Counted from the first letter of the stretch, positions 44,084 through 54,576 are shown. The stretch: DNA of 64,000 nt from Sporosarcina oncorhynchi (GCF_033304615.1 NZ_CP129118.1:3158001-3222000); one strand, 5' to 3'. Translations and numbers: made by a program. The notes: a model not told the origin generated them from the letters alone.

Positions 44084-44509
44084 TCAGTCTTCGATCGTGA
44101 TTCCCATACTGCGCGCAGTACCTTCAACCATTGCCATCGCCGCTTCAACCGACGCCGCGTTAAGATCTTCCAGTTTCTGTTCTGCAATTTCGCGAACTTT
44201 ATCACGTTTTACAGTAGCTACTTTCTTCTTGTTAGGTTCACCTGAACCCTTTTGAAGATTAGCTGCAACCTTCAGCAACACTGCTGCTGGTGGAGTTTTT
44301 GTTATAAAAGTGAAAGAACGGTCTTCAAATACAGTTATTTCAACAGGAATGATTAAACCTGCTTGATCTGCTGTACGTGCGTTGAAATCTTTACAGAATC
44401 CCATAATGTTAACACCTGCTTGACCTAGTGCTGGTCCAACCGGTGGAGCTGGATTAGCTTTACCTGCAGGGATTTGCAATTTCACAATTTTGGTTACTTT
44501 TTTAGCCAC
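44084..44509 (-). CDS. rplK: 50S ribosomal protein L11
   Basis: The 141-residue L11 has [20 protein letters not shown] and the C-terminal [12 protein letters not shown]. It binds the GTPase-associated centre and is needed for RelA activation in other bacteria. The start is GTG at 44509 after AAGGAGGTGTGTCTC; a longer in-frame version to 44560 runs through the ribosome site. Confidence 0.98.
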   Translation of the reverse strand: MAKKVTKIVKLQIPAGKANPAPPVGPALGQAGVNIMGFCKDFNARTADQAGLIIPVEITVFEDRSFTFITKTPPAAVLLKVAANLQKGSGEPNKKKVATVKRDKVREIAEQKLEDLNAASVEAAMAMVEGTARSMGITIED

Positions 44510-44640
44510 GAGACACACCTCCTTAAGTCCGTGATGTGGTAATTGGGTTGCCCCTCCCACTCAATATGTGCCTGCCGGTTTAATCCGGTAGAATTTGGTT
44601 AATCCGTCCAGCCTGTTTATATAACAGTCTGACCTTTGAA

Positions 44641-44669
44641 ATGATACCATTAAAACAGTCTTCTTGCAA
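44641..44669 (-). promoter_or_regulatory. Promoter of rplK-rplA
   Basis: Minus strand TTGCAA (44664-44669), 17 bases, TATCAT (44641-44646), just downstream of nusG. The leader that follows contains a CCGG ... CCGG hairpin (about 44578-44594). Confidence 0.75.
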
Positions 44670-44680
44670 GTAGTAATTAC

Positions 44681-45220
44681 TTATAATTTTTCCACTTGTG
44701 TATAGTCAAGCTCCATGATTGTCTCTCTGCCGAACATGTCGACGGAAACGCGCACTTTCCCTTGATCCTGATCGAACTCTTCCACTTTCCCTTGGAAGTG
44801 CGCAAACGGTCCTTCCAACACTTCGACCATTTCGCCAACGCTGAAATCCACTTCTGCTTTTCGCTCTTTCATGCCCATTTGTTTAAGGATGAAATCAACT
44901 TCTTCCGGTAGTAACGGAGTCGGCTTCGCTCCTCCACCTGAAGATCCGATGAAACCTGTGACACCTGGCGTATTGCGAACAACATACCATGAATCGTCCG
45001 TCATAATGATTTCAACAAGGACATAGCCCGGGAAAGTTTTCTTCATGACTGTTCGTTTCTTGCCATCTTTGAAATCCGTTTCTTGCTCTTCAGGGATCAC
45101 GACACGGAATATCTTATCTTGCATGCCCATTGTTTCGACACGCTTTTCCAGATTGGCCTTTACCTTATTTTCATAACCTGAATACGTATGGACGACATAC
45201 CAATTCTTCTCCATTTCCAT
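44681..45220 (-). CDS. nusG: Transcription termination/antitermination protein NusG
   Basis: The 179-residue protein has an NGN domain (about 1-115, starting MEMEKNWYVVHTYSGYENK) and a C-terminal KOW domain (about 125-179, VGEMVEVLEGPFAHFQGKV). It binds RNA polymerase and, through S10, the ribosome. ATG at 45220 or 45214 could start the protein. The only strong ribosome site, AAAGGAGG, is about 24 bases upstream, and a hairpin lies between. Confidence 0.97.
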   Translation of the reverse strand: MEMEKNWYVVHTYSGYENKVKANLEKRVETMGMQDKIFRVVIPEEQETDFKDGKKRTVMKKTFPGYVLVEIIMTDDSWYVVRNTPGVTGFIGSSGGGAKPTPLLPEEVDFILKQMGMKERKAEVDFSVGEMVEVLEGPFAHFQGKVEEFDQDQGKVRVSVDMFGRETIMELDYTQVEKL

Positions 45221-45225
45221 AGTGA

Positions 45226-45248
45226 CGAGGACTGTTTGTCCGTCCCTC
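45226..45248 (-). promoter_or_regulatory. Hairpin overlapping the nusG ribosome site
   Basis: GAG-g-GAC pairs with GTCCTC around a nine-base loop, between the GGAGG and the nusG start. It takes part of the Shine-Dalgarno sequence into the stem. Confidence 0.55.
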
Positions 45249-45304
45249 CTTTATCGTAAGTAGTATAGTTTCTTGTTAACCCGCATTCATTTTTTCACAA
45301 AAAT

Positions 45305-45345
45305 GAAAAAACCCGTTCAATTGGATAGACGGGATATTTTCAACA
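45305..45345 (-). terminator. Terminator-like hairpin between secE and nusG
   Basis: The minus strand CCCGT and ACGGG close a loop and are followed by six T. A second AT-rich hairpin, TTCATTTTT/AAAAATGAA, follows at once. The stem is short, so partial termination is more likely than full. Confidence 0.55.
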
Positions 45346-45365
45346 GGGATATTCATACTTTCTTA

Positions 45366-45551
45366 TTATAACGCAACATACCATTCCATTACTTGCGAAA
45401 TGCCTAAGTCGACGACTCCGAAATAAACCGCCATGAAAATAACTGTGAAAATGACAACAATCGTGTAACGTGTCAGCTCTTTGCGTTTAGGCCAACTGAC
45501 CTTGCGCATTTCTGAGACGACACTTTTTAAAAACCCGGTTAGTTTCCCCAT
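45366..45551 (-). CDS. secE: Protein translocase subunit SecE
   Basis: The 61-residue single-span SecE has the amphipathic segment VVSEMRKVSWPKRKELTRYT followed by one membrane helix (about residues 32-52). The ATG at 45551 is preceded by GGAGG at 11 bases; a 28-codon extension upstream runs into the rpmG end and is rejected. It works with SecY (18-19.3 kb). Confidence 0.95.
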   Translation of the reverse strand: MGKLTGFLKSVVSEMRKVSWPKRKELTRYTIVVIFTVIFMAVYFGVVDLGISQVMEWYVAL

Positions 45552-45603
45552 TCCTTCATAGACCTCCGAATAAGTAGATATATTGTTGCGGTCAGCAGAT
45601 CGA

Positions 45604-45753
45604 TCAAATCGACTGCTTATGTTCTGTATGCGCATTGCATTGGCTGCAAAATTTCTTCACTGTGAATCGGACCGTCGCCTGCTTGCCACCCACTGGGGTG
45701 ACATAATTTCTAGATCCGCAGCGATCACAGCACAGGATTATCTTCCCAGACAT
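45604..45753 (-). CDS. rpmG: 50S ribosomal protein L33 (zinc-binding form)
   Basis: The 49-codon gene reads MSGKIILCCDRCGSRNY ... KKFCSQCNAHTEHKQSI, with zinc cysteines at C9, C12, C36 and C39. The ATG at 45753 follows AAGGTGATAAAA. It is the first gene of rpmG-secE-nusG, as in Bacillus rpmGB-secE-nusG. Confidence 0.92.
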   Translation of the reverse strand: MSGKIILCCDRCGSRNYVTPVGGKQATVRFTVKKFCSQCNAHTEHKQSI

Positions 45754-45820
45754 TTTTATCACCTTATGCATTTATACTTGTATTGTAAATTTCTGAAGTG
45801 TATAGTCATTGTCTTGCTAA

Positions 45821-45849
45821 AGAGTACCACCTAACAAACAACATGTCAA
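45821..45849 (-). promoter_or_regulatory. Promoter of rpmG-secE-(nusG)
   Basis: Minus strand consensus TTGACA (45844-45849), 17 bases, TACTCT (45821-45826). It lies between sigH and rpmG. Confidence 0.75.
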
Positions 45850-45888
45850 CAGGATGGAAATTGCTTGGAAATTGATCCCGGGACACGA

Positions 45889-46539
45889 TTAAAAGACTGG
45901 GTGCAGCTCCATATGTCGCTCCAACTTCCGTTTAATACGCTGGAGTGCATTGTCGACTGATTTCACTTGTCTATTCAATTCGTCCGAGATTTCTTGATAG
46001 GATTGGCCCTCCAGATAAAGTGAGAGTACTTGCTTTTCTAAGCCGCTCAATACTTTGTTGATTTCCGTTTCCATATGGATGTAATCTTCCTTGTGAATCA
46101 TCAAATCTTCCGGATCATCCAGCTCTTCTCCCGCAATTACATCCAACAGCGTCCGGTCAGACTCTTCATCATATACAGGCTTGTCCAGTGAGACGGATGT
46201 GTTAAGCGGTATATGCTTCTGCCGTGTCGCCGTCTTGATAGCTGTGATAATCTGCCTTGTAATGCATAACTCAGCGAATGCTCTAAACGAACTCAACCGG
46301 TCACCACGGAAATCACGAATTGCTTTATACAGTCCGATCATACCCTCTTGGATGATGTCTTCCCTGTCTCCCCCTATCATGAAGTATGAGCGCGCTTTCA
46401 TCTTTACGAAAACTTGATACTTGGTAATAAGGAAATCAAGTGCGTCCGTGTTGCCCTCTTGAACACGAATGATAAGTTCTTCATCAGTAAGTCCGGCAAA
46501 ATCCGATTTACCACCTTGAATATGCATCTTCCCGACCAA
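45889..46539 (-). CDS. sigH: RNA polymerase sigma-H factor
   Basis: The 216-residue sigma-70 family protein has region 2 (DALDFLITKYQVFVKMKARS, then GDREDIIQEGMIGLYKAIRDF), the linker LCITRQIITAIKTATRQKH, and region 4 helix-turn-helix (SYQEISDELNRQVKSVDNAL). Sigma-H directs early sporulation and competence genes in Bacillus. The start is TTG 46539 after GGGGTGTGGTGA, or ATG 46527; neither can be excluded. It has its own promoter. Confidence 0.97.
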   Translation of the reverse strand: MVGKMHIQGGKSDFAGLTDEELIIRVQEGNTDALDFLITKYQVFVKMKARSYFMIGGDREDIIQEGMIGLYKAIRDFRGDRLSSFRAFAELCITRQIITAIKTATRQKHIPLNTSVSLDKPVYDEESDRTLLDVIAGEELDDPEDLMIHKEDYIHMETEINKVLSGLEKQVLSLYLEGQSYQEISDELNRQVKSVDNALQRIKRKLERHMELHPVF

Positions 46540-46574
46540 TCACCACACCCCGCTTCGTTATTGCCACTTCACCT

Positions 46575-46604
46575 AGTATACAGTATGGATTTTTTTGACG
46601 TCAA
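46575..46604 (-). promoter_or_regulatory. sigH promoter
   Basis: Minus strand TTGACG (46599-46604), 18 bases, TATACT (46575-46580), partly inside the end of rae1. Confidence 0.75.
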
Positions 46605-46608
46605 CCGT

Positions 46609-47124
46609 TCATTTCATCCCGCGGCGCCATTTTTCAAATATTTCTGCCACATCGTCCGTTAGCTGAATCTTCGAAAATGGGCGCTGCTCTTGGATTATCT
46701 TCACTCTTTTTGCAATCGCTTTATCGATTTCTTTCATTTCAATTTCTAGTTCTCTCGCCGATAAGCGAAGAGCACCTTGGGCAAATATGACCCACTGCTC
46801 CGTCAAATCCGAGGTAGCTACATGGATTTGTACACGGCGACCGCTAAGTTCGGATACCATCTTCTCAATCCGTTCATCTGCTGTCTCGTTCTCCCTAGTG
46901 AAAACGACTTCCACACGGTATTTCCGATCCTTCTTCTCGACTCCCGGCATTAGATGGGCATCAAAAATGACAATGATTCGCCAGCCTGTATGTGCCTGAT
47001 ATTCCGCCATTTTTTCGATGAGCCGGTCACGGGCATTCGCCAAGTTATCATTTTTCAGACGCACTAAATCCGGCCAGGCGCCAATGATGTTGTAGCCGTC
47101 CACGAGAAGGATATCCTGTTTCAT
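46609..47124 (-). CDS. rae1: NYN-domain ribosome-associated endoribonuclease Rae1 (YacP)
   Basis: The 171-residue PIN-like NYN protein has the acidic residues of the fold in LLVDGYNIIGAW, FDAHLMPG and ATSDLTEQ. In Bacillus subtilis Rae1 enters the ribosomal A site and cuts specific mRNAs during translation. Its ATG overlaps the rlmB stop by four bases (ATGA). Confidence 0.93.
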   Translation of the reverse strand: MKQDILLVDGYNIIGAWPDLVRLKNDNLANARDRLIEKMAEYQAHTGWRIIVIFDAHLMPGVEKKDRKYRVEVVFTRENETADERIEKMVSELSGRRVQIHVATSDLTEQWVIFAQGALRLSARELEIEMKEIDKAIAKRVKIIQEQRPFSKIQLTDDVAEIFEKWRRGMK

Positions 47125-47879
47125 GGTTGCGGCGTTTGAGAATCACGCTTACGGAACACTTCATACATAAGCACCGAAGCGGCAACTGAAGCATTCAATG
47201 ACGTCACTTGTCCCACCATCGGAAGATGATAAAGGAAATCACATTTTTCTTTCAGGATTCGGGACATGCCTTTTCCTTCACTACCAATAATAATTGCGAG
47301 TGGCAGTGTTGCATCCATTGTTCTGTAGTCTTGCGAGTGCGCAGCATCTGTGCCTGCTATCCAGACATTCCTCTTTTTTAACTCCTCCACAGTCTGAGAA
47401 AGATTGTTGACGCGCACGACTGGAATATGCTCAATCGCCCCTGTAGAAGCTTTCGCCACAACACCCGTTAAACCGACGGACCGTCGTTTAGGTATGATAA
47501 CACCGTGTACTCCTGTCGCATCCGCTGTTCTTAGGATAGAGCCGAGATTATGTGGATCTTCCAACTCGTCAAGGATTAGAAAGAGTGGATCCTCACCTCT
47601 TTTTGCGGCCACATCGAACAAATCTTCAAGTTCCGCGTATTCATATGCTGCTACTGAAGCGATAATGCCTTGATGGTTCATATCGAGCATACCGTCAAGC
47701 TTTTGTTTAGGTACATCTTGAATGATAATACCTGCCTGTTTCGCCAACGACATAATTTCGCCGATGCTCTTTTTATTCAATCCTTCCGCAATCCAAATCT
47801 TGTTAAGTTCTCTGCCGGATCGAAGGGCCTCTGCAATAGGGTTCTTCCCGCCAATCAACTCTGATTCCTGTTCTGTCAT
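47121..47879 (-). CDS. rlmB: 23S rRNA (guanosine 2251-2'-O)-methyltransferase RlmB
   Basis: The 252-residue SpoU/TrmH-type enzyme has an N-terminal substrate-binding domain ([16 protein letters not shown]) and knotted SPOUT motifs [23 protein letters not shown] and [13 protein letters not shown]. It probably methylates the ribose of G2251 in the P loop of 23S rRNA. It overlaps mrnC and rae1 by four bases each. Confidence 0.96.
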   Translation of the reverse strand: MTEQESELIGGKNPIAEALRSGRELNKIWIAEGLNKKSIGEIMSLAKQAGIIIQDVPKQKLDGMLDMNHQGIIASVAAYEYAELEDLFDVAAKRGEDPLFLILDELEDPHNLGSILRTADATGVHGVIIPKRRSVGLTGVVAKASTGAIEHIPVVRVNNLSQTVEELKKRNVWIAGTDAAHSQDYRTMDATLPLAIIIGSEGKGMSRILKEKCDFLYHLPMVGQVTSLNASVAASVLMYEVFRKRDSQTPQP

Positions 47880-48307
47880 ACTGTTCCCTCCTCCTCTGGG
47901 TTCTCGATGAAGTCTATGGTTATCCCGATAATCTCCTTAACCCGATCTTGTCTTCCCAATAAATACAAATAGCCAATAACAGCTTCGAAACCTGAACTAT
48001 AATTGTATGTGACGACATCGGTGTTTTTCGGCACAGAGCCCGACTTTGCATTGCGTCCGCGACGCAGGACGGCTTCCTCCTCTTCAGAAAGGAAACCGTT
48101 CGACTGCATCAATCTGACGCATGCCGCCTGAGCCTTAGCGGAAACGTATTTCGTCGCTTCTCTGTGCAAAGTGTTCGGTTTCACACGTCCTGACCGCAAC
48201 AGATGCTCACGAATCGCTTGTTCGTAAACGGCATCGCCCATATACGCAAGCGCAAGAGCGTTCAATTGCTTTACATCCATATCACGCAACGTATACAAGT
48301 CACTCAT
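47876..48307 (-). CDS. mrnC: Mini-ribonuclease III (MrnC)
   Basis: The 143-residue protein is a RNase III catalytic domain without the double-stranded-RNA-binding domain. The signature is [13 protein letters not shown] with catalytic Asp; later acidic residues lie in [15 protein letters not shown]. In Bacillus it matures 23S rRNA ends. I take ATG 48307 because it overlaps the cysS stop (ATGA); TTG 48319 or TTG 48301 are alternatives. Confidence 0.94.
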   Translation of the reverse strand: MSDLYTLRDMDVKQLNALALAYMGDAVYEQAIREHLLRSGRVKPNTLHREATKYVSAKAQAACVRLMQSNGFLSEEEEAVLRRGRNAKSGSVPKNTDVVTYNYSSGFEAVIGYLYLLGRQDRVKEIIGITIDFIENPEEEGTV

Positions 48308-49704
48308 CCCCTTTTCCAACGCGTTCCTTGCGCAGTGTCTTCAAGGATGATGCCCTGCTCTTTCAATAAATCCCTGATTTCGTCGGACCGTTTGAAGTCT
48401 TTATTACGGCGGGCTTCCAGACGTTCTTCGATAAGCGCATCGATATCTGCATCCAACAAATCATCTTCCCCGGTGAATGGCAAACCAAGCACCCCCATCA
48501 TACGATCGAATGCTGTAATGAAATGGGATAGGACCGTTGTTTGCGTATTCTTTTCAAGCAAGTAAACATTCGCTGTTTTCACAAGTTCAAAGATGGCAGC
48601 AATCGCATTCGCCGTATTAAAATCATCATCCATTGCCATCTCAAACTGGCGGACGGATTCATCCACTTTATAGGTCCAAATGTCCTGTTGATCGCCTAAG
48701 TCCGCAGAATTTTCCAATCGATACTTGACGTTGTTGTACGCTGTCTTTATTCGATCGAGACCGTTTGCTGCACCTTCTACCAAGTCCTGCGAGAAGTTAA
48801 CAGGGTGACGGTAATGAACTGACAGCATGAAAAACCTCAACACTTTCGGATCAATTTGTTTACGGATATCATGGACAAGCACGAAATTCCCAAGTGATTT
48901 GGACATCTTTTCATTATCGATATTAATATAACCATTATGCATCCAATACCGTGCGAATTGCTTGCCGGTCATCGCTTCGGATTGAGCAATTTCGTTCTCA
49001 TGGTGCGGGAACGTCAAGTCCTGACCACCCGCATGAATGTCAATCGTGTCGCCCAAGTGCTCCCTAGCCATGACGGAACATTCGATATGCCATCCAGGAC
49101 GTCCCGCTCCCCATGGCGTTTCCCAAGCAATTTCACCTTCTTTTGCTGATTTCCATAGGGCAAAATCGAGGGCATTTTCTTTAATACCACTGTCTTCGAT
49201 TCGCGCACCAACTTTCAATTCATCGATTGACTGATGCGATAGCTTTCCGTAACCGTCGAATCGGCGTGTTCGGTAATAAACATCTCCTTGCGCCACATAC
49301 GCAAAACCTTTGTCGATTAGCACTTGGATAAACGCGATGATATCATCGATATGTTCTGTCACTCGTGGATGGGCATCCGCTTTCCCGCAACCGAGTGCTC
49401 CTACATCTTCAAAGTAAGCATTGATGAAACGGTCCGTTAACTCTCCGACTTCCTCACCAAGCTCCTTTGCTGTGTTGATGATCTTGTCGTCGACATCTGT
49501 GAAGTTTGACACAAAGTTCACTTCGTAACCGCTATACTCCAAATAGCGCCGCACTGTGTCAAAGACAATGACAGGTCTTGCATTACCGATATGGATGTAG
49601 TTGTAGACAGTCGGGCCACATACATACATCTTCACTTTCCCTTCTTCCATTGGAACAAACGGTTCTTTTTTCCGCGTTAACGTATTAAACAGTTGAATGC
49701 TCAT
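48304..49704 (-). CDS. cysS: Cysteinyl-tRNA synthetase
   Basis: The 466-residue class I synthetase has the zinc ligand Cys in [18 protein letters not shown] (HIGN form of HIGH), GWHIECS and [10 protein letters not shown] for zinc binding, and KMSKSLGN. The ATG at 49704 follows AAGGGGAAAACA. It overlaps the end of cysE by 20 bases, and both lie behind the cysteine T-box. Confidence 0.98.
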   Translation of the reverse strand: MSIQLFNTLTRKKEPFVPMEEGKVKMYVCGPTVYNYIHIGNARPVIVFDTVRRYLEYSGYEVNFVSNFTDVDDKIINTAKELGEEVGELTDRFINAYFEDVGALGCGKADAHPRVTEHIDDIIAFIQVLIDKGFAYVAQGDVYYRTRRFDGYGKLSHQSIDELKVGARIEDSGIKENALDFALWKSAKEGEIAWETPWGAGRPGWHIECSVMAREHLGDTIDIHAGGQDLTFPHHENEIAQSEAMTGKQFARYWMHNGYINIDNEKMSKSLGNFVLVHDIRKQIDPKVLRFFMLSVHYRHPVNFSQDLVEGAANGLDRIKTAYNNVKYRLENSADLGDQQDIWTYKVDESVRQFEMAMDDDFNTANAIAAIFELVKTANVYLLEKNTQTTVLSHFITAFDRMMGVLGLPFTGEDDLLDADIDALIEERLEARRNKDFKRSDEIRDLLKEQGIILEDTAQGTRWKRG

Positions 49705-50353
49705 TGTTTTCCCCTTCCCGTTTCTCAAGTTTTTCTATGCGTTGTTTCAATAAAGCAATTTCTTCTTCAAGCTGATTACATGTATCTGTCACAGGGTCAG
49801 GCATATGTTGATGGTCATGCTTGCTTTTCACCCGGATGCCGTTTGTGATAACGACTTTCCCCGGCACACCGACGACTGTTGAATCAGGCGGTACGTCTTT
49901 GAGTACAACAGAACCTGCACCGACTTTGCTGTTTTCGCCAATCGTAATGGATCCAAGCACTTTGGCACCCGAAGCGACAAGTACATTGTTTGCAAGTGTC
50001 GGGTGGCGTTTCCCTTTTTCCTTACCCGTTCCCCCTAGCGTGACGCCTTGATATAATGTAACGTCATCCCCGATTTCACACGTTTCACCGATGACAATAC
50101 CCATTCCGTGATCAATGAAAAGACGTCGTCCGATTGTCGCACCAGGATGTATTTCGATACCTGTAAAGAAGCGGCTTATCTGCGAAATCAATCGGGCCAA
50201 GAACAGCAGCCTTTTCTTATAAAACGCATGGGCAATCCGATGCGACCATACCGCATGGAGACCTGAATAGGTAAGCACCACTTCAATCGCTCCGCGCGCT
50301 GCGGGATCCTGCTCAAGAATGCAGTTAATATCTTCGTTCATCCTTCTGAACAC
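49685..50353 (-). CDS. cysE: Serine O-acetyltransferase
   Basis: The 222-residue left-handed beta-helix enzyme has hexapeptide repeats from about residue 60 ([19 protein letters not shown]), catalytic His in DHGMG, and [15 protein letters not shown]. It makes O-acetylserine, the carbon skeleton for cysteine. The C-terminal tail after about residue 185 is coiled-coil-like. The start is GTG 50353, behind AGGAGGAGAAGTA; the longer frame from 50389 overlaps the T-box terminator end and is rejected. Confidence 0.97.
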   Translation of the reverse strand: MFRRMNEDINCILEQDPAARGAIEVVLTYSGLHAVWSHRIAHAFYKKRLLFLARLISQISRFFTGIEIHPGATIGRRLFIDHGMGIVIGETCEIGDDVTLYQGVTLGGTGKEKGKRHPTLANNVLVASGAKVLGSITIGENSKVGAGSVVLKDVPPDSTVVGVPGKVVITNGIRVKSKHDHQHMPDPVTDTCNQLEEEIALLKQRIEKLEKREGENNEHSTV

Positions 50354-50394
50354 TACTTCTCCTCCTAAATCAGGCATATGTAAGAACACAAAAA

Positions 50395-50600
50395 AGCGCC
50401 CCTGTCCATAGTTAGACAGAGACGCATTGAATGCGCGGTTCCACTCCGCTTGAAAGAGAATACTTCCTCTCCCCGCTTGATACCTGTAACGCAGGTCATG
50501 CGTCCGGCCTACTCAAACATTCGGCTCGGAGCTCAAAGGGGCATTTCCATATCGCAGGGGCACGGATCATTTACAGCCGATGATGATCCTCTCTGAAGAG
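50395..50600 (-). promoter_or_regulatory. T-box riboswitch specific for tRNA-Cys
   Basis: On the minus strand, stem I is followed by GAAATGCCCCTTTGAGC, where TGC (50541-50543) sits in the specifier position and reads cysteine. The T-box core AGTGGAACCGCG (about 50437-50452) comes next, then the terminator GCGTCTCTGTC/GACAGGGGCGC and TTTTTT. Uncharged tRNA-Cys should allow read-through into cysE-cysS. Confidence 0.95.
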
Positions 50601-50645
50601 CATGCAATATGTACTTATCCTTCTCAACGCTTTGCTATTTATCGT

Positions 50646-50700
50646 ACTGTACTTTTTATTGAATGTACGTCAATTTTACATACATTATTCCATATGTCAA
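50646..50700 (-). promoter_or_regulatory. Tandem promoters of the cysE T-box operon
   Basis: On the minus strand TTGACA (50695-50700), 16 bases, TAAAAT (50673-50678). An overlapping second pair is TTGACG (50668-50673), 16 bases, TACAGT (50646-50651). Both lie just past the gltX stop codon. Confidence 0.65.
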
Positions 50701-50705
50701 TCAAC

Positions 50706-52169
50706 TTATACTTTTGCGTATTTCGACACCCGATCAATCGTCTTTCCCTTACCAATCAGAGCAATGGAATCAGGCAGTTCAGGTCCATGTGCTTGGCCTG
50801 TCGCAACAACACGGATCGGCATGAACAAATTCTTGCCTTTGTGTCCCGTCTCTTTTTGTACAGCTTTGATAGCCGCCTTAATAGCGTCTGCATCAAAAGA
50901 CTCAAGATCCGTCAACTGTTTTTGGAATGAAGCCATTACTTCCGGAACTTGTTCACCTGCAAGTATTTCCTTGGATTGTTCATCATATTCAATTTCGTCT
51001 GTAAAGAATTGGGCGGTCAATTCAACAATTTCCGCTCCATAGCTTAACTGGCCCTGGTAAAGCCCGATTAGATCATGCACCCAATTGCGTTCACTTTCAG
51101 TCATCGCTTCGTTCACGAGACCTGCGGCTTGAAGATGCGGTAATGTCAGTTCGATCACTTCATCCAAGCTCATCTTTTTGACATACTGGTTGTTCATCCA
51201 TGTCAATTTCGTCTTGTCGAACATAGACGCCGATTTGGACAAACGGCTTTCGTCAAACAACTCGATGAGCTCTGCACGAGAGAAGATTTCCTCTTCTCCG
51301 CCCGGAGACCATCCAAGTAACGCGAAGAAGTTGAACATCGCTTCTGGCAAATAACCGAGGTCCTTGTATTGCGAGATGAATTGAATAATGGACTCGTCAC
51401 GTTTCGACAGTTTTTTCCGATCTTCATTAACAATCAGCGTCATATGACCGAATCGCGGAGATTCCCATCCGAAAGCATTCGAAACCATCAGTTGTTTCGG
51501 TGTATTCGTCAAATGCTCTTCACCACGGAATACGTGTGAAATTTTCATAAGATGATCATCAATGACGACAGCGAAGTTATACGTAGGGATACCATTCGCT
51601 TTGACAATTACCCAATCGCCGATATCATGCGATTCAAATGCGACTTCACCCCGAACAAGATCATCGACTGTATACGTCACATTTTCAGGCACACGCATGC
51701 GAAGTGTATAAGGCATGCCCGCCGCCTCGTTTTCAGCAACCTGTTCAGCCGTCAAATGACGGCAAGTACCAGTATACATTGGCGCTGCAATCCCAGAAGC
51801 TTTTTGCTTTTCACGTTCCTCTTCCAACTCTTCCGTTGTACAGAAACATTTATACGCGTCTCCACTTGCGAGGATTTCCTGCGCATACTTCGAATAAATA
51901 TCAAGGCGCTCCATCTGGCGGTATGGCCCATACTCGCCGCCAATATCTACAGACTCGTCATAGTCGATACCTAACCATTTCAAGTTATCCAGCTGTGAGA
52001 GTTCTCCTGTTTCAATGTTGCGGGCAATGTCAGTGTCCTCGATGCGGACGATGAATTTCCCACCATGATGCTTGGCGAATAAATAGTTGAATAAAGCCGT
52101 CCGGGCTCCTCCGATATGTAAATGGCCAGTCGGACTTGGCGCATAGCGTACACGTACTTCTGTTGTCAT
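50706..52169 (-). CDS. gltX: Glutamyl-tRNA synthetase
   Basis: The 487-residue class I synthetase has HIGH-like motif [16 protein letters not shown], a zinc-type insertion with [11 protein letters not shown] and CRHLTAEQ, and KLSKRDESI as the KMSKS loop. In Bacillales this enzyme usually also charges tRNA-Gln with Glu before amidation. The ATG at 52169 is nine bases after GGAG; the in-frame ATG at 52178 overlaps that site. Confidence 0.98.
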   Translation of the reverse strand: MTTEVRVRYAPSPTGHLHIGGARTALFNYLFAKHHGGKFIVRIEDTDIARNIETGELSQLDNLKWLGIDYDESVDIGGEYGPYRQMERLDIYSKYAQEILASGDAYKCFCTTEELEEEREKQKASGIAAPMYTGTCRHLTAEQVAENEAAGMPYTLRMRVPENVTYTVDDLVRGEVAFESHDIGDWVIVKANGIPTYNFAVVIDDHLMKISHVFRGEEHLTNTPKQLMVSNAFGWESPRFGHMTLIVNEDRKKLSKRDESIIQFISQYKDLGYLPEAMFNFFALLGWSPGGEEEIFSRAELIELFDESRLSKSASMFDKTKLTWMNNQYVKKMSLDEVIELTLPHLQAAGLVNEAMTESERNWVHDLIGLYQGQLSYGAEIVELTAQFFTDEIEYDEQSKEILAGEQVPEVMASFQKQLTDLESFDADAIKAAIKAVQKETGHKGKNLFMPIRVVATGQAHGPELPDSIALIGKGKTIDRVSKYAKV

Positions 52170-52264
52170 GTAAAGCATCTCCGTTCCTGTTTGTTTACTC
52201 TTCTATTTTATCATTGCACACATCTTTTTGAAAGGTCATGTCCGTTTTCAAGCATTTCTCCACT

Positions 52265-52750
52265 TCAGTTCTGATCGTTTTTCAGCAGAAGGATTGTCGC
52301 CATCGAAGCAATTCCTTCCTCCCTGCCTACGAAGCCCAACTTCTCAGTTGTTGTTGCTTTAACGTTTACTTGCGAGACATCCGCATGCAACAGGTCAGCG
52401 ACACGCGCGCGAATTTTGTCGATATGCGGAGCCATTTTAGGCTTTTGCGCCATAATTGTGCAATCAACATTACCGAGGCGGTATCCTTTTGCTTCGACGA
52501 TACCCCACACCTTCTCCAGCAGAATCGCTGAATCCGCATCTTTAAAAGCGGCGTCTGTATCAGGGAAATGACGACCTATATCTCCTTCACCAATTGCACC
52601 CAGCGCTGCATCCGTTACTGTATGTAACAATACATCGGCATCAGAATGCCCCGTCAAACCTCTATCATAAGGAATTGTAATGCCGCCGATGATCAGCGGC
52701 CGACCTTCCTCGAATTCGTGCACATCAAAGCCTTGTCCTATTCGTATCAT
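52265..52750 (-). CDS. ispF: 2-C-methyl-D-erythritol 2,4-cyclodiphosphate synthase
   Basis: The 161-residue IspF has metal-binding [39 protein letters not shown] and [11 protein letters not shown]. It closes the cyclodiphosphate in the MEP isoprenoid pathway. Its ATG overlaps the ispD stop (ATGA). Confidence 0.98.
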   Translation of the reverse strand: MIRIGQGFDVHEFEEGRPLIIGGITIPYDRGLTGHSDADVLLHTVTDAALGAIGEGDIGRHFPDTDAAFKDADSAILLEKVWGIVEAKGYRLGNVDCTIMAQKPKMAPHIDKIRARVADLLHADVSQVNVKATTTEKLGFVGREEGIASMATILLLKNDQN

Positions 52751-53445
52751 TGAAAATCCTCCTGCCGTCTATGTTTCAAGAGGACCTCGCCAAACAAGAG
52801 ATCCTCTTTTGTCGTCATTTTAACATTGTCATATGTGCTCTCAACCATACGGACGTCGACGCCGATTCGTTCGACAATCATCGATTCATCTGTTCCTAGG
52901 AAACCTTCCGCCTCAGCTTTGTCCGAAGCTTCTTTCAAGATGCCATAACGAAAGGCCTGCGGTGTTTGAATCGTCCATAGTTTTGATCGGTCGACTGTCT
53001 CTTTAACAATCCCGTCAAGAGCGACTTTTATCGTATCCTTCACAAGAACACCAGCAATCGCCGCCCCGTATTTACTCGCCGTATCGACAAGACTTACAAT
53101 AACTTCTTGCCGGATGAAAGGTCTAGCGGCATCATGCACCAGGACAATTCCATCCGTCTGATGAGCGCGAATACATGCCGCCACACTCTGTTGCCGTTCC
53201 GCTCCACCTTCGACAAGCGCCTTCACTTTCGTAATGCTGTACTGCTCAAGCATCCGTTCAATGATTGGGCGCTCTTCTTCTTTCACAGAAAGGATCATAC
53301 CGTCGCAGGCAGAATCCTTTTCAAAAACATTCAATGTGTGTATCAGGATTGGTTTTTCATCCAGCTCCAGAAACAATTTATTGAAGCCCGCTCCCATACG
53401 GTTACCGCTTCCAGCCGCAGGAAGCAGCACTGTATAGCTTTCCAT
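52747..53445 (-). CDS. ispD: 2-C-methyl-D-erythritol 4-phosphate cytidylyltransferase
   Basis: The 232-residue nucleotidyltransferase has CTP-binding [29 protein letters not shown] and WTIQTPQAF. It acts just upstream of IspE and IspF in the MEP pathway. The ATG at 53445 is six bases after GGGGG. Confidence 0.98.
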   Translation of the reverse strand: MESYTVLLPAAGSGNRMGAGFNKLFLELDEKPILIHTLNVFEKDSACDGMILSVKEEERPIIERMLEQYSITKVKALVEGGAERQQSVAACIRAHQTDGIVLVHDAARPFIRQEVIVSLVDTASKYGAAIAGVLVKDTIKVALDGIVKETVDRSKLWTIQTPQAFRYGILKEASDKAEAEGFLGTDESMIVERIGVDVRMVESTYDNVKMTTKEDLLFGEVLLKHRRQEDFQ

Positions 53446-53466
53446 GCGCATCCCCCATCTTTCTCA

Positions 53467-54576
53467 TTACATTTTTGCTGGCTTGCCATTTTTCGGTTTT
53501 GCAAAAATCATCCGACCGGCTGAAGTTTGTAGAACACTCGTCACGACGACATCAATCGTATTGCCGATTTGAGATCTACCTTCTTCGATGACAATCATCG
53601 TTCCATCATCCAGATAAGCGACGCCCTGATTATGCTCCTTGCCATCCTTAATGACGACAACATGCATCTCTTCGCCCGGTATGACGACCGGTTTTACTGC
53701 ATTTGCTAAATCGTTAATGTTCAATACTTTCACGCCATGCAGATCGGCGACTTTATTCAAGTTAAAATCGTTCGTCACGACAAGGCCTTTCATACTTTTC
53801 GCCAGGCGTACAAGCTTCAAGTCCACTTCTGCCACATCAGCGAAATCCTCTTCAGTGATTAAAATGCTTGGTCCTTCATCAGTTTGCATGCGCTTTAGCA
53901 CATCCAAACCACGTCTTCCTTTTGTTCGTTTCAAGGAGTCAGATGAATCAGCGATATGCTGAAGTTCTGTCAACACGAACTGCGGGACTACGAGGACACC
54001 TTCGAGAAAACCTGTTGAAGCAATGTCCGCGATGCGACCGTCGATAATGACACTTGTATCAAGAATCTTATTTACCTTGGCAGCAGACTGAACAACTACT
54101 TCGACACCATCCTTCTTCTTCGGTGCACTGCTTCTCATGCCCTGTGCAGCACGGATGAACTCTTCACGCTTCTTAAAACCGACTTGGAAACCGAGATAAC
54201 CGAGTAGAATCGACAGCACAATCGGCAGAAACGACAGAACTGACGTAATGAACGGAATCTGCAAGCTGCTCAATCCATAACTCATAAGAAATGCCACACT
54301 TAATCCGACGACTAACCCGATTGTTCCAAACAGCAAGTCGAAAATTGGTGCTTTGAGCAACAGATCTTCCATCCATTTAATGAAATTCACAATCGGATCC
54401 ACAATGAAAATACCAAGAACAAACAATAGTAATGCACCTACAACTGCTGCTACAAATGGATTATCGATCATCGGCTGGGAAGTAAAAGTAGATAAAGTGA
54501 ATAAGTACGGTAAGAATAAAACGCCGAGCGTCCCTCCAACGAGAAGCAACCCAATTTGCACAACTTTTCTCAACAT
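53467..54576 (-). CDS. yacL: PIN/TRAM-domain membrane protein YacL
   Basis: The 369-residue protein has four hydrophobic helices in the first 130 residues, a PIN ribonuclease domain (about 165-300, acidic residues in LDTSVIIDGRIADI and VTNDFNLNK) and a C-terminal TRAM RNA-binding domain (about 305-355). The probable role is RNA cleavage at the membrane; the target is unknown. The ATG at 54576 is eight bases after GGAGG. In Bacillus disA separates it from radA; here there is only a 163-base gap. Confidence 0.93.
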   Translation of the reverse strand: MLRKVVQIGLLLVGGTLGVLFLPYLFTLSTFTSQPMIDNPFVAAVVGALLLFVLGIFIVDPIVNFIKWMEDLLLKAPIFDLLFGTIGLVVGLSVAFLMSYGLSSLQIPFITSVLSFLPIVLSILLGYLGFQVGFKKREEFIRAAQGMRSSAPKKKDGVEVVVQSAAKVNKILDTSVIIDGRIADIASTGFLEGVLVVPQFVLTELQHIADSSDSLKRTKGRRGLDVLKRMQTDEGPSILITEEDFADVAEVDLKLVRLAKSMKGLVVTNDFNLNKVADLHGVKVLNINDLANAVKPVVIPGEEMHVVVIKDGKEHNQGVAYLDDGTMIVIEEGRSQIGNTIDVVVTSVLQTSAGRMIFAKPKNGKPAKM

